NCBI GenBank assembly: GCA_023401595.1
Contig: JAEXDQ010000020.1
Coordinates: 62,001 to 126,000, forward strand
DNA from: Spirochaetota bacterium
GTDB lineage: Bacteria; Spirochaetota; Spirochaetia; Sphaerochaetales; Sphaerochaetaceae
Reading direction: 5' to 3'
DNA: 64,000 nucleotides
The notes under the pieces were generated by a model. The model was not told where the DNA came from. It saw nothing but the letters and a program-made list of their open reading frames with translations, and did no database searches. Shown here piece by piece: positions 18,301 to 25,832 of the stretch (positions within the stretch are counted from its first letter, which is position 1; each line of letters begins with the position of its first letter). The translations under genes were made by a program, and so were the position numbers.

Positions 18301-18519
18301 GGTCTGGTAGCGGGGAATGACGTCCTTGATCGTACCGGCCGTCAAATGGCCGAAATGCGGCAGACCCGTGGCGAACGGAGGACCGTCATAGAACGTATAT
18401 TCGTTGTCCGCGGGGCGGTTCTCAATCGATTTGTTGAAAATATCCTCTTCATTCCAGAATTTCAGGACATTCTCTTCCATCTGCGGAAAGTCCGCTTTTG
18501 TACTCACTGGACGAAACAT
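15382..18519 (-). CDS. ileS: Isoleucyl-tRNA synthetase, long (eukaryote-like) type
   Basis: 1,045 residues from ATG 18519, which follows CAGGAGCC; the longer frame to 18624 has no ribosome-binding site. It has GLPHFGH as the HIGH motif (near residue 56) and KKMSKSERN (near 598), an editing CP1 domain between them, and a long C-terminal region without the four-cysteine zinc finger of the E. coli type. Length and the N-terminal FPQMEENVLKFWNE pattern fit the type 2 IleRS used by spirochaetes and eukaryotes; that type is often naturally resistant to mupirocin. It heads the unit with the lipoprotein, fmdB and trpS. No T-box-like leader was seen. Confidence 0.95.
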   Translation of the reverse strand: MFRPVSTKADFPQMEENVLKFWNEEDIFNKSIENRPADNEYTFYDGPPFATGLPHFGHLTAGTIKDVIPRYQTMKGKRVYRGFGWDCHGLPVEFEIEKSIGVSGHAAIEAYGVAKFNDACKSIVLRYTSEWKHTVNRMGRWVDFDHGYRTMDPDYMESIWWVFKSLYEKGLIYEGYNILPYSPALACPLSNFEVNLGGYRDVVDQAVTVRFKVDGQDGTYFLAWTTTPWTLPSNLALALGPDIDYVKVRDVESGDFYILGKARLGHYYKDASQYEIVAEYKGTELKGMTYEPLFPYFANLKEKGAFVTVLGDYVTTEDGCGIVHTAPGFGEEDYQVLKGTGIPTVCPVDLECKFTDEVPDWKGVFVKDADKDIIAWLKEHGKLIKRENYLHSYPFCYRTKKPLIYRALSCWFVDVPKIRDRMLNANDKITWMPDHLKYGRFGKWLEGAREWAVSRNRFWGNPIPIWKCDGSDYIEVIGSKKELEEKSGVKVDDLHKQFVDTLTWPSPDGKGTMRRVPDVMDCWFESGSMPYAQQHYPFENKERFEQIFPADFICEGLDQTRGWFYTLTVIAAALFDEPAFLHCITNGIILTADGKKMSKSERNFTDPMEVVNKYGADALRFALMNSAAVRAEDMKFSEELVKDVLKSLIIPLWNAYSFFVTYANIDGYTPGATACSELNNPLDKWIVSCAEAMVKDVTAYFDAYDIQKACGAIVTFIDDLNNWYIRRSRRRFWRSENDQDKKAAYDTLYAVLMTFIKVAAPVVPFIAEEIYQNLKTDDMPLSIHLCDYPVYDESRRDYVLEKQMALTMKAIAMGRALRSANNLKIRQPLRKLFLVDRDAEDRMILEEMKDIIAEELNVKEVHIQADESGLVDYSAKANFKVLGSRLGKDMKEVAASIQKLSGMEIAGILDGHAKDIPYSNGVIAVSEGDIVVQRREMDNVKVVNEGALTVGFDTEVTEELLFEGIARDIVRSIQNLRKESGFDVSDRIRLAIGGDETIGKVYEAFGDYIKGETLADTAVYTESLDCENEPVDCGDHAVKLKVEKL

Positions 18520-18708
18520 AGTGGCTCCTGTATTGTCTGTACCGTAATGAACGTCCATCGAAACCGGACGTTCATTGCGGCAAAAGATTTCATTGCGTTG
18601 TTTCATATAATAGTCATAAAACACGCTCTGTTCAACCTGGTCGAAGCCGAAATGTAGGGCTTTGTGGAGACTTGAAAACCGATGGCGGCAGGTTTCCCCC
18701 GTCGATTC

Positions 18709-19629
18709 TCACACCCTTCCGGCCAAACAATAATTCACATTGTCAAAGGCCGTTACCGGATGTTCCCTGTTCGCCTTGTTGTAGCTTGAAAAGAATCGTC
18801 CGGTCAGTTCCTCAGGCGTCAGGCATTCAACGATACGATACCCTGTCGACCCCAGCAACGACCGCAACGAATCCGGCGAGTAGCTGGCAAGCATAGGTTC
18901 CTTCGCGCCGTCGGCCAGCATGCTCTGCCGTTTCGCCCGAGCCCCTCCCTCCGATGTATATGAAAGCGCGTCCGGTACGTCGAACACGACGAGGCTGCCC
19001 GGTGCGAGGACGGACGCAAGCTCCTTGAGGAACATCCGGAACTCCGGCTCGGAAAGATAGTAGGACACACCCAGCAGACTGCTGAACGATTTCTCCCCTT
19101 GATGGAATGCGGGATCGTCCTCCAATGTCTTTTTCCAACCCGACTCAGAAAAATCGGTTTCGAGAAAATGAGTGTTCCGGGAAACGTCCAGTCCCGCCCT
19201 GTCCAGACGCATCCGTTTGTCCCTCGACATCTGCGGAAGGTCGAGTTCGAATACCTGGAGCCTCTCAGCCCATGCGGGACGCCTGTAGGCGAACGTATCG
19301 TACCCTGCGCCGCAGACAAGATATTGCCCTATCCGTTCCTCCCGCACCGCCCTTTCCAACCGGTCCTCCGCATAGGCGGCACGTCCCAACGGAGACGGCG
19401 ACAGCTGGTTATCGACGATCCAACGTAATGCGTCGCGCCCGTCTCCCACAAACGTCGGATTGAAGAAAGAAATACCCGCGGACATGCTTTCTGATATCTT
19501 CGCGTATTCTTCGTCGGACAACAATGATCTGGCGATACTGTCAGGAAAGATCGCATCGCGTCCATTCTGTTCAAAATGGTACGCGCGTGAGAACAGGCTG
19601 ATCAACGCCGTCATGCTTTTTTGCTCCAT
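18709..19629 (-). CDS. Class I SAM methyltransferase, leucine carboxymethyltransferase (PPM)-like family
   Basis: 306 residues from ATG 19629, behind GGGGG six bases upstream; the longer frame to 19707 lacks a site. The SAM-binding loop LVCGAGYDTFAYR lies near residue 108 and is followed by the acidic VFELDLPQ strand and the basic DKRMRL segment typical of the PPM/LCM family (TIGR00027-like). Such proteins methylate carboxylates in eukaryotes, but the bacterial targets are mostly unknown; some act in polyketide or natural-product chemistry. It is monocistronic here, between ileS and the divergent CCA-enzyme gene. Confidence 0.8.
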   Translation of the reverse strand: MEQKSMTALISLFSRAYHFEQNGRDAIFPDSIARSLLSDEEYAKISESMSAGISFFNPTFVGDGRDALRWIVDNQLSPSPLGRAAYAEDRLERAVREERIGQYLVCGAGYDTFAYRRPAWAERLQVFELDLPQMSRDKRMRLDRAGLDVSRNTHFLETDFSESGWKKTLEDDPAFHQGEKSFSSLLGVSYYLSEPEFRMFLKELASVLAPGSLVVFDVPDALSYTSEGGARAKRQSMLADGAKEPMLASYSPDSLRSLLGSTGYRIVECLTPEELTGRFFSSYNKANREHPVTAFDNVNYCLAGRV

Positions 19630-19784
19630 GCAAGACCCCCTTTTATTTTGGTCGAATGTTCTATACACCCGATTCCAACATAAAACAAGCCTTGTTTTTT
19701 TTGCCATTTCGTGCTAATGTAAAGCAATAATTGCAGTGAAAAATTTTGGAATCCTTGAATTTCATTTTTCGCTCCATCGTCCCT

Positions 19785-19812
19785 TGACAGGATACGGCCG
19801 CTCGGTTAGCTT
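19785..19812 (+). promoter_or_regulatory. Promoter immediately before the CCA-adding enzyme gene
   Basis: Perfect TTGACA (19785-19790), 16-bp spacer, TAGCTT (19807-19812). The -10 box ends only 9 bp before the ATG at 19822 and there is no Shine-Dalgarno sequence, so the transcript may be leaderless. Confidence 0.5.
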
Positions 19813-19821
19813 TCACCTGTA

Positions 19822-21216
19822 ATGATACGTCTGCAAAAAAATACGTTCCCGATAGACAGGACCATCAAGGAATTCGCCTCGGTTTTCGATTCGGCCGGGT
19901 TTTCGCTATATGTCGTAGGCGGCGCGGTCCGCGACTGGTTGCTGGATATCCCGAACGATGACTATGATTTCACCACCGACGCAATGCCGGACGAGGTGAT
20001 TTCCCTTTTCAGGAAAGTGATTCCGACCGGCATCAAGCACGGGACGGTGACAGTCCTGTTCAAAGGCTTCCAGTATGAAGTGACGACTTTCCGTACCGAC
20101 GGGGAATATCATGACCATCGCCATCCGGATCGCGTGCAGTTCGTCCGTAGCCTCGAAGAAGACCTGAAACGCAGGGATTTCACTATCAACGCCATTGCCG
20201 CGAACGCCTTCACCGGGGCGATGATAGACATGCACGACGGAGTACAAGACCTCGGCCTGCGAATCGTGAGGGCGATTGGAAATCCGTTCGAACGTTTTTC
20301 AGAAGACGCCCTGAGAATCCTCAGAGCCTGTCGGTTCGCAACGAAGCTAGACTTCTCCATAGAGCCCGCTACCTATGGAGCCATGAAAGAACTGTCAGGA
20401 ACCTTGCGGAACGTCTCCGATGAGCGCATCCGTGACGAACTGATAAAGATCATTTCAAGCAAAAAACCATTGCGCGGTTTTGAACTGATGAAGGATTGTG
20501 GAATACTCGACCTGGTTTTGCCGGAGCTTATGGCGGGCGACGGCGTAGAGCAACGGGGTTTTCATCAGCATGATGTATTGACCCACAATCTGCTCGCATG
20601 CCAGGCCGCCGCAGACTTGGACGCTCCGCTGGAAGTACGAATCGCCGCGCTGCTCCACGATATCGGTAAACCGCAGGTTCGCGTCGAGAACGGAGACGGA
20701 ACCTATACGTTCCATCGGCATGAACTCGAATCAGAGAAACAAGCCAGACGGATACTTGGACGACTGAAATTCTCCAACGAAGAACGCGACGGTATCCTCA
20801 ATCTGATCAGGAACCATATGTTCCATTACACACCCGACTGGTCCGACGGCGCGGTAAGACGGTTCATATCCCGTGTAGGTATGAACGCCATACCGAATCT
20901 GTTCCTGCTGCGGATGGCCGATCAACGTGCCATCGCCGGCGCATGCGATCCTGCGACGGTTCAAGAGCTTGAGGAGCGGATTGAGAATATCAGGAAAGAA
21001 GGCGACGCACTGTCGGTCAAAGAACTGGCGATAAACGGAAAGGACCTCATGGCCATGGGAGTCCCCGCCGGTCCGACGATGGGAACGATATTGAACCAGC
21101 TACTGGAAACGGTCATGGACGATCCAAGACAGAACGTCAAGGACCGGTTGGAGCTGATCGCCGGCGGACTATACGAAAAAATCAGAAGTATGGAACCAAA
21201 GGATCGCAAGAATTAG
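19822..21216 (+). CDS. cca: CCA-adding tRNA nucleotidyltransferase (poly(A) polymerase family)
   Basis: 464 residues. The N-terminal nucleotidyltransferase fold shows VGGAVRD (31-37), the metal-binding DYDFTTDA and the RRDFTINAIA and EDALRILRACRF motifs of class II CCA/PcnB enzymes. An HD phosphohydrolase-like domain (LLHDIGKP near 278) follows. It adds or repairs the 3' CCA of tRNAs, which is needed here because none of the four tRNA genes in the window encodes CCA. A poly(A) polymerase cannot be excluded by sequence alone. The last 4 bp overlap the 3' end of rnc on the other strand. Confidence 0.9.
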   Translation: MIRLQKNTFPIDRTIKEFASVFDSAGFSLYVVGGAVRDWLLDIPNDDYDFTTDAMPDEVISLFRKVIPTGIKHGTVTVLFKGFQYEVTTFRTDGEYHDHRHPDRVQFVRSLEEDLKRRDFTINAIAANAFTGAMIDMHDGVQDLGLRIVRAIGNPFERFSEDALRILRACRFATKLDFSIEPATYGAMKELSGTLRNVSDERIRDELIKIISSKKPLRGFELMKDCGILDLVLPELMAGDGVEQRGFHQHDVLTHNLLACQAAADLDAPLEVRIAALLHDIGKPQVRVENGDGTYTFHRHELESEKQARRILGRLKFSNEERDGILNLIRNHMFHYTPDWSDGAVRRFISRVGMNAIPNLFLLRMADQRAIAGACDPATVQELEERIENIRKEGDALSVKELAINGKDLMAMGVPAGPTMGTILNQLLETVMDDPRQNVKDRLELIAGGLYEKIRSMEPKDRKN

Positions 21217-21980
21217 CAACAACGGGCGTCGTTTTCACCTGCGATAGCATCAAAGGCGACCTTTGCAACGTTCTGTTCCGCTTCCTTCTTGTTGCTTCCG
21301 CTAGCCGGGCCATATACCTTGTCATGGACGGTCACCTGAACCCAGAAGGTGTTGTCATGCTCCGGCCCTGTACGTTTCAGCAATTCATACGTCGGGTACT
21401 GCTTGTATTTTTTCTGGACATATTCCTGCAGGATCGTCTTGTAGTCCTTCTTGTGTTTGTTCTCCAAGACGCTCTTGATTTCAGGAACCAGCAGACGGAG
21501 AATGAATTCCTTGACGCTTTCAATTCCGGCGTCCAGATAATAGGAACCAAAGATAGCTTCCATGCAATCGGCGAGCAGCGCCTTCTTTGTCCGGCCGCCG
21601 CTGTACTCTTCCCCCTTGCCTATCAGGATGAAGTTGTCCACTCCAAGATGCTTGGCGATTTGGGCCAGGCTATCTTCGCTGACGACATAACTCCTGATCC
21701 GTGAAAAATCTCCTTCATGACGTAAGGGAAGATTACAGAACAACCAATCGCTGACGACCATACCCAGCACGCTATCGCCCAGGAACTCAAGCCGCTCGTT
21801 GTTGTCTACCGATTCATGGCTTTCATTCGCATATGAACGATGGGTGAACGCAAGATTCAGAAGCTCTATATCGTGATACTTTATCTCAGCCTGACGCTGA
21901 AACAACAAAAGCTCCCGTCGTCTCTCCGAAGAGATGCAGGGAGCCTTTCCGAAACTACCGGATCGATTGAAAAAAGCCAT
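21213..21980 (-). CDS. rnc: Ribonuclease III
   Basis: 255 residues from ATG 21980; a TTG six bases earlier is the alternative. It has the RNase III signature NERLEFLGDSVLG near residue 63 and a C-terminal double-stranded-RNA-binding domain (about 175-250, ending SNKKEAEQNVAKVAFDAI). It processes rRNA precursors and other structured RNAs. The N-terminal extension before AFTHRSYANE resembles that of treponemal enzymes. A terminator-like hairpin lies inside codons about 12-24 (listed separately), which probably lowers rnc expression relative to acpP just upstream or serves autoregulation. Confidence 0.93.
   Translation of the reverse strand: MAFFNRSGSFGKAPCISSERRRELLLFQRQAEIKYHDIELLNLAFTHRSYANESHESVDNNERLEFLGDSVLGMVVSDWLFCNLPLRHEGDFSRIRSYVVSEDSLAQIAKHLGVDNFILIGKGEEYSGGRTKKALLADCMEAIFGSYYLDAGIESVKEFILRLLVPEIKSVLENKHKKDYKTILQEYVQKKYKQYPTYELLKRTGPEHDNTFWVQVTVHDKVYGPASGSNKKEAEQNVAKVAFDAIAGENDARCC
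21900..21944 (-). terminator. Terminator-like hairpin inside the start of rnc
   Basis: On the minus strand, GCTCCC (21944-21939) pairs with GGGAGC (21916-21911) around an inner stem capped by a C(UUCG)G tetraloop (TCTC-TTCG-GAGA), followed by TTTTGTTGTTT. It has every feature of an intrinsic terminator but falls within the rnc coding frame, downstream of acpP. Confidence 0.6.
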
Positions 21981-22004
21981 TTGCAATACGAAAGGAGCGA
22001 AAAC

Positions 22005-22247
22005 TTACTTCAACAGAGTTGAAAGGTAGTCGACGGCATCCTTGACGGTTTCGAATTCGTTAGCCTTCTCATCAGGAATGGAAACGCCCAGTTCCTCTTC
22101 AATGGCATAGACCAGTTCATAGGTATCAAGACTATCGGCACCCAGATCCTTGCGGAAGGAAGCGTTCATGGTAATCTTAGACTCATCGATCTCGAGCTTT
22201 TCGGCGATCAAGGATTTCAGTTTATCGAAGACTTCTTTGTTATCCAT
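22005..22247 (-). CDS. acpP: Acyl carrier protein
   Basis: 80 residues, acidic, with the phosphopantetheine-attachment motif GADSLDTYELV (Ser39). It carries growing acyl chains in fatty-acid synthesis. The order rpmF-acpP-rnc is a recurring bacterial arrangement, here without the fab/plsX genes usually between. It starts 17 bp after rpmF, with AGGAGATACG before the ATG. Confidence 0.96.
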   Translation of the reverse strand: MDNKEVFDKLKSLIAEKLEIDESKITMNASFRKDLGADSLDTYELVYAIEEELGVSIPDEKANEFETVKDAVDYLSTLLK

Positions 22248-22264
22248 AGACGTATCTCCTATTC

Positions 22265-22453
22265 TCAGTTGGCTTCAGTAGTGTCGATCACCTGGACGCC
22301 ACGGTAGAAACCGCATTTCGGACAGACACGATGCGGAAGTACCAAGTTGCCACAGGTACCACAGATGCTCAGCGTCGGCTTTACGAGACGCATATTGGCG
22401 GCCTTGCGGGACGCGGCCTTGGATTTGGACGTCTTATATTTAGGTGTAGCCAT
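22265..22453 (-). CDS. rpmF: 50S ribosomal protein L32
   Basis: 62 residues: a basic N-terminus (TPKYKTSKSKAASRKA) and a four-cysteine zinc ribbon (CGTCGN ... CPKCGFY), as in the zinc-binding L32 form. The start ATG 22453 follows an AAGAGG stretch. It precedes acpP in the same unit. Confidence 0.96.
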   Translation of the reverse strand: MATPKYKTSKSKAASRKAANMRLVKPTLSICGTCGNLVLPHRVCPKCGFYRGVQVIDTTEAN

Positions 22454-22515
22454 ATTTTAACCTCTTACAAACATTGATTTTCTGACACTTGACGTAGCAT
22501 AGCGAAAAAAGTTCA

Positions 22516-23019
22516 TTACGTCAACAACTTAACTCGATTTCTCATGTTTTCCGCGACAAGCGGAGGCACCATGGAAGTAATGTCCGCGCCATAAGCGGCC
22601 ATCTCCTTGATCGCGCTACTCCGTAACAGGAAATAATGGGGGTCGGTAGGCATGAACAGGACTTCAAGCTCCGGGAAAAGCTGTTTGTTGGTCATGGCCA
22701 ACTCGAATTCATATCCAAAATCGACCAACGCCCTGACACCCCTGATCATGACGCCGATATTATGCTTCCTGGCGAAATCAACGACCAATCCCTGCCAGAC
22801 GAATACCTCGACATTCTTATGTTCCGCAAGCAATTCGGCGAGCATATCCCTGCGCTCCTCAGCGGAAAACAGGCATTTCTTCTGAATATTGTCCGCCACG
22901 ACTACGTACAGCTTGCCATAGAGCGCCGCCGACCTCAGGATGATGTTCAGATGACCCAACGTCGGGGGGTCGAAAGAGCCGGGCAGCATGGCGACATTAC
23001 GGTTCAGGACATTGCTCAT
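22516..23019 (-). CDS. coaD: Phosphopantetheine adenylyltransferase
   Basis: 167 residues with the nucleotidyltransferase motif GSFDPPTLGH (14-23), MIRGVRALVDFGYE in the middle and RSSAIKEMA near the C-terminus. It makes dephospho-CoA from 4'-phosphopantetheine. Its ATG overlaps the stop of the upstream unknown gene by 4 bp. Together with coaX at 36 kb, two steps of CoA synthesis are in the window. Confidence 0.94.
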   Translation of the reverse strand: MSNVLNRNVAMLPGSFDPPTLGHLNIILRSAALYGKLYVVVADNIQKKCLFSAEERRDMLAELLAEHKNVEVFVWQGLVVDFARKHNIGVMIRGVRALVDFGYEFELAMTNKQLFPELEVLFMPTDPHYFLLRSSAIKEMAAYGADITSMVPPLVAENMRNRVKLLT

Positions 23020-23519
23020 TTTTTGTTTTCCTCGACAAAACGCTTCATCGCCGAAAACGTTTCGGCGGATTCATAGACGATGCGCTTCTGGATAACGAAA
23101 GAGCCATCCTTCTGCATTTCAATGACCGCGAAAGTACCACGACCGATATACGACACCTTGCAAGGTGGCTGCACATGCTCCTCTTCGGCGATTTTCGCCA
23201 GCACGCAATCAAAATGATTATACGTCTCCGGCAAAGGGCCGCTTACGGCGCTCGCGATATTCTCTATTGGACGACCGCAGATCGCACAGACGGGCAACGG
23301 TTCCTGAAGCCGCGGAACATACACGGAAGGCATGTTGCTACGATGAACCGGTTGCGGTTTCCGTTGGAGTGAAAAAGCCGGCTCCGACTGCCTGGATCCC
23401 TGCTGCTGATCCTGCGCCCTGCCTCCGCGCTGTTTATGACGTTTCTTCTGGTCCTGGTTCTTCTTGCGGCGTTGGCCATCCTGCTGGCTTCCACTGAATT
23501 GTCTTGTCTTGTCATCCAT
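23016..23519 (-). CDS. Conserved unknown with basic low-complexity N-terminus and C2HC-like motif
   Basis: 167 residues. The first 60 are rich in Q, K and R (QRRKKNQDQKKRHKQRGG), which suggests RNA or DNA contact. The second half has CAICGRPIENI followed about 30 residues later by NHFDC, a possible zinc-binding site, and a compact beta-rich end. I do not recognise the family. It is translationally coupled to coaD (4-bp overlap) and starts 3 bp after yraN, so a role linked to translation or nucleic acids is plausible but unproven. Confidence 0.7.
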   Translation of the reverse strand: MDDKTRQFSGSQQDGQRRKKNQDQKKRHKQRGGRAQDQQQGSRQSEPAFSLQRKPQPVHRSNMPSVYVPRLQEPLPVCAICGRPIENIASAVSGPLPETYNHFDCVLAKIAEEEHVQPPCKVSYIGRGTFAVIEMQKDGSFVIQKRIVYESAETFSAMKRFVEENKK

Positions 23520-23522
23520 ATC

Positions 23523-23897
23523 TCAGACCCCTTGGAAATGCGATACCCGCCCCTGCTGGATACAGATCGCATCAATTCTTAACGAATGATACCCCAATTG
23601 AGGATGACATGCAAGAAAGTCGGAAAAGCTCCTATGGATCTTTATCCGTTTATACGGAGGAATGGCATATTGGAAGTCCTCGACGTCCCAAGATGCAGAC
23701 CACCAGGACTTCACCTCCACGGCGACCAGAGTCGAACCACCGTCACAGGGATCGCAAGCGATTATATCTATCTCCCCTCGCCGGCTTCGCCAGTTCTTCG
23801 CAACGATAGACCAACCTTTGCGAACAAGGAATTCCGACGCAAGCGCTTCCCCAAGGAGCCCCTTCGTCTTCGTTCCATTGTTTTTGTTCCCATCCAT
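23523..23897 (-). CDS. UPF0102 / YraN-family endonuclease-like protein
   Basis: 124 residues with the family's predicted nuclease core: GLLGEALASEFL, RRGEIDIIA and VAVEVKS, equivalent to the D-ExK motif of Holliday-junction-resolvase-like folds. The C-terminal RIDAICI strand also fits. The family's cellular role is not established. The start follows AAGGAG. It is separated from rplS by a terminator, so it begins a new unit or is expressed by read-through. Confidence 0.88.
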   Translation of the reverse strand: MDGNKNNGTKTKGLLGEALASEFLVRKGWSIVAKNWRSRRGEIDIIACDPCDGGSTLVAVEVKSWWSASWDVEDFQYAIPPYKRIKIHRSFSDFLACHPQLGYHSLRIDAICIQQGRVSHFQGV

Positions 23898-23927
23898 GCG
23901 GTACGGCTCCTTGTAATAAAAAGCAAT

Positions 23928-23960
23928 AAAAAAAGGACGACTACGAAAGCCGTCCTTTTT
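23928..23960 (-). terminator. Terminator after rplS
   Basis: On the minus strand, AAAAAGGACG and CGTCCTTTTT form a stem of about 10-12 bp around a TTTCGTA loop, ending in a run of T. The plus-strand A/T runs flank it. Confidence 0.85.
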
Positions 23961-23978
23961 GAGAATATCGAATAGATG

Positions 23979-24338
23979 CTATGCGTTCTTCTTGCGAACG
24001 ATAAGCTCAGGCACCTTGGCCGCTTTACCAACTTTGTCACGCACATAATAGAGCTTGGCTCTGCGGACACGACCGCGGCGGATAACCTCGACCTTCTCCA
24101 CACGAGGAGAATGAAGCGGGAAAATTCTTTCCACACCGACTCCATAGGAGATTTTCCTCACTACGAATGTGCGGCGGATGCCGAAATTGTTCTTGGCGAT
24201 GACCAAGCCTTCAAACACCTGAATACGTTCGTTCGCACCTTCGACAATCTTGAAAAACACCTTCACGGTGTCGCCCACGCTGAAGTTCTCAGCATTCTCT
24301 TTCATCTGTTCAGCTTCAATAGCCTTGATCACGTCCAT
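23979..24338 (-). CDS. rplS: 50S ribosomal protein L19
   Basis: 119 residues with the L19 signatures FSVGDTVKV, RIQVFEGLVIA, IRRTFVVRKISYGVGVER and RRGRVRRAKLYYVR. It sits at the 30S-50S interface. It follows trmD by 3 bp in the classical rpsP-rimM-trmD-rplS order and is closed by a strong terminator. Confidence 0.97.
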   Translation of the reverse strand: MDVIKAIEAEQMKENAENFSVGDTVKVFFKIVEGANERIQVFEGLVIAKNNFGIRRTFVVRKISYGVGVERIFPLHSPRVEKVEVIRRGRVRRAKLYYVRDKVGKAAKVPELIVRKKNA

Positions 24339-24341
24339 CTT

Positions 24342-25076
24342 TTAGGTCCCCTTCGCAATATGATCTTTCAATTCATTCAACAACTTTCTGGAGTCCGCAT
24401 CCAATGATGCCGTCTCCAACAGCTCCGGCCTGTGCGACAAAGTCTTCTCCAGCCGTTTCTGCAACCGCCATCGACGTATGTTGGCGTGATGACCCGACAA
24501 TAATACATCAGGCACCGGAATTCCGCAATAGGTCTCAGGCCTCGTATACTGGGGATATTCAAGCAAACCGTCGGTAAAGCTCTCTTCTTCAAGCGACTCT
24601 CCGCTGATTACACCTTCTATCAAACGGTATAACGCATCGATGATCACCAAAGAAGCGACCTCACCGGAACTGATTACATAATCCCCGATACAGATCTCGT
24701 CATCAACATATAGGTCAATGACACGTTGGTCAATACCTTCGTAGTGCCCGCAGATGAAGACCAGTTCGTCCTCCCCGCTAAGCTCTTCGGCATATCGCTG
24801 TGTAAACAGCCGACCGGACGGCGAAGGGTAGATGACCCGCTTGTGTTTCGCATCGATCGATTCCAACGCCTTGCATAACGGCTCCGGCTTGATCACCATT
24901 CCGGCGCCCCCGCCATACGGAGTATCGTCGCAAGTACGATGCCGATCGGTAGCGAAATCTCGAAAATCGACCATATTGTAGGTAATCGCGTTCTTTGCGA
25001 CGGACCGCGCCATGATCGAATTCGTAAAGAATCCTTCGACGATTCCAGGAAACAGGGTTACTATGTCGATCTTCAT
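24342..25076 (-). CDS. trmD: tRNA (guanine-N1)-methyltransferase
   Basis: 244 residues from ATG 25076, which overlaps the rimM stop (ATGA); the frame is open further upstream but that part lies inside rimM. The SPOUT-fold trefoil-knot motifs are GHYEGIDQRV and IGDYVISSGE, with the catalytic aspartate region LLEYPQYTRP. It methylates G37 of tRNAs and prevents frameshifting. Confidence 0.96.
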   Translation of the reverse strand: MKIDIVTLFPGIVEGFFTNSIMARSVAKNAITYNMVDFRDFATDRHRTCDDTPYGGGAGMVIKPEPLCKALESIDAKHKRVIYPSPSGRLFTQRYAEELSGEDELVFICGHYEGIDQRVIDLYVDDEICIGDYVISSGEVASLVIIDALYRLIEGVISGESLEEESFTDGLLEYPQYTRPETYCGIPVPDVLLSGHHANIRRWRLQKRLEKTLSHRPELLETASLDADSRKLLNELKDHIAKGT

Positions 25077-25579
25077 GACAGCAACCAAGGAGCCAATAGC
25101 TCTATGGTACCGGACTTGATATCGACAGCGCCGACATACCGGGCCATATAGGGGACCAGGTATTTCTTCGCATCGGGAGTCTCGACCTCCAGCAACAACG
25201 ACTGCGGCCCGTCGATGGAAGATAGTATTCTGGCCACGACCTTTCCATCCACGGTAAGTGAGCATCTGCAGAGGTCCGCAACATAGACCTCCCCGTCGCA
25301 CAGCTGCGCCGCCGAGCTTCGGGGAATCCATATCTCCCAACCGACGAGAGCCTTCGCGGCTTCAGGGGAATCTATCCCTTGCAGCTTCATCAAAAGCTCG
25401 TCGCCGTTCATCCTGCACCCTTCAATGGACCGTATTTGCTCGCGACCGTCCTTGTTCCGAAGCGACACACTCTTCAATTTGAAGAAATGTGCAAATTCGT
25501 CACTATAGGAGTGTACCTTCATCTCTCCACGGATCCCGTGGGAGGATTTCAGCAGACCGGTAGCGAGCAAGTCTTCCAT
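25073..25579 (-). CDS. rimM: 16S rRNA-processing protein RimM
   Basis: 168 residues: an N-terminal RimM barrel (GLLKSSHGIRGEMKVHS) and a C-terminal PRC-barrel (VARILSSIDGPQSLLLEV ... YLVPYMARYVGAVD). It binds S19 and aids 30S maturation. It follows khpA by 2 bp and overlaps trmD by 4 bp. Confidence 0.95.
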   Translation of the reverse strand: MEDLLATGLLKSSHGIRGEMKVHSYSDEFAHFFKLKSVSLRNKDGREQIRSIEGCRMNGDELLMKLQGIDSPEAAKALVGWEIWIPRSSAAQLCDGEVYVADLCRCSLTVDGKVVARILSSIDGPQSLLLEVETPDAKKYLVPYMARYVGAVDIKSGTIELLAPWLLS

Positions 25580-25581
25580 GA

Positions 25582-25815
25582 TCAGTCAAGGATCTCCAAT
25601 ACGGCACGCTTTCCGCTTTTTGTCGCGGAAGCGCTCAGAATCGTCCTGATGGCTTTCGCGATGCGGCCCTGCTTGCCGATTACCTTGCCGACATCGTCGG
25701 AAGCAACCTTCAATTCAAGGATGGTGGATTTCTCACCTTCGATGACATTGACGACCACTTCGTCCGGTTGATCGACAAGAGACTTTACAATGTATTCAAC
25801 AAGATCTTTTTCCAC
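25582..25815 (-). CDS. khpA: KH-domain RNA-binding protein KhpA
   Basis: 77 residues with a single KH domain holding the GxxG loop in VIGKQGRIAKAIRTIL. It is the usual neighbour between rpsP and rimM (Bacillus YlqC, TIGR-type 'RNA-binding KH protein'). In other bacteria it pairs with KhpB to bind RNAs; no khpB is in this window. Confidence 0.93.
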   Translation of the reverse strand: MEKDLVEYIVKSLVDQPDEVVVNVIEGEKSTILELKVASDDVGKVIGKQGRIAKAIRTILSASATKSGKRAVLEILD

Positions 25816-25832
25816 GACTCGCTCCTAAGGAC

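Noticed and set aside
18520..18708. T-box or other riboswitch leader before ileS
   Set aside because: The spacer lacks the T-box sequence and a specifier-type stem; T-boxes are not expected outside Gram-positive lineages.
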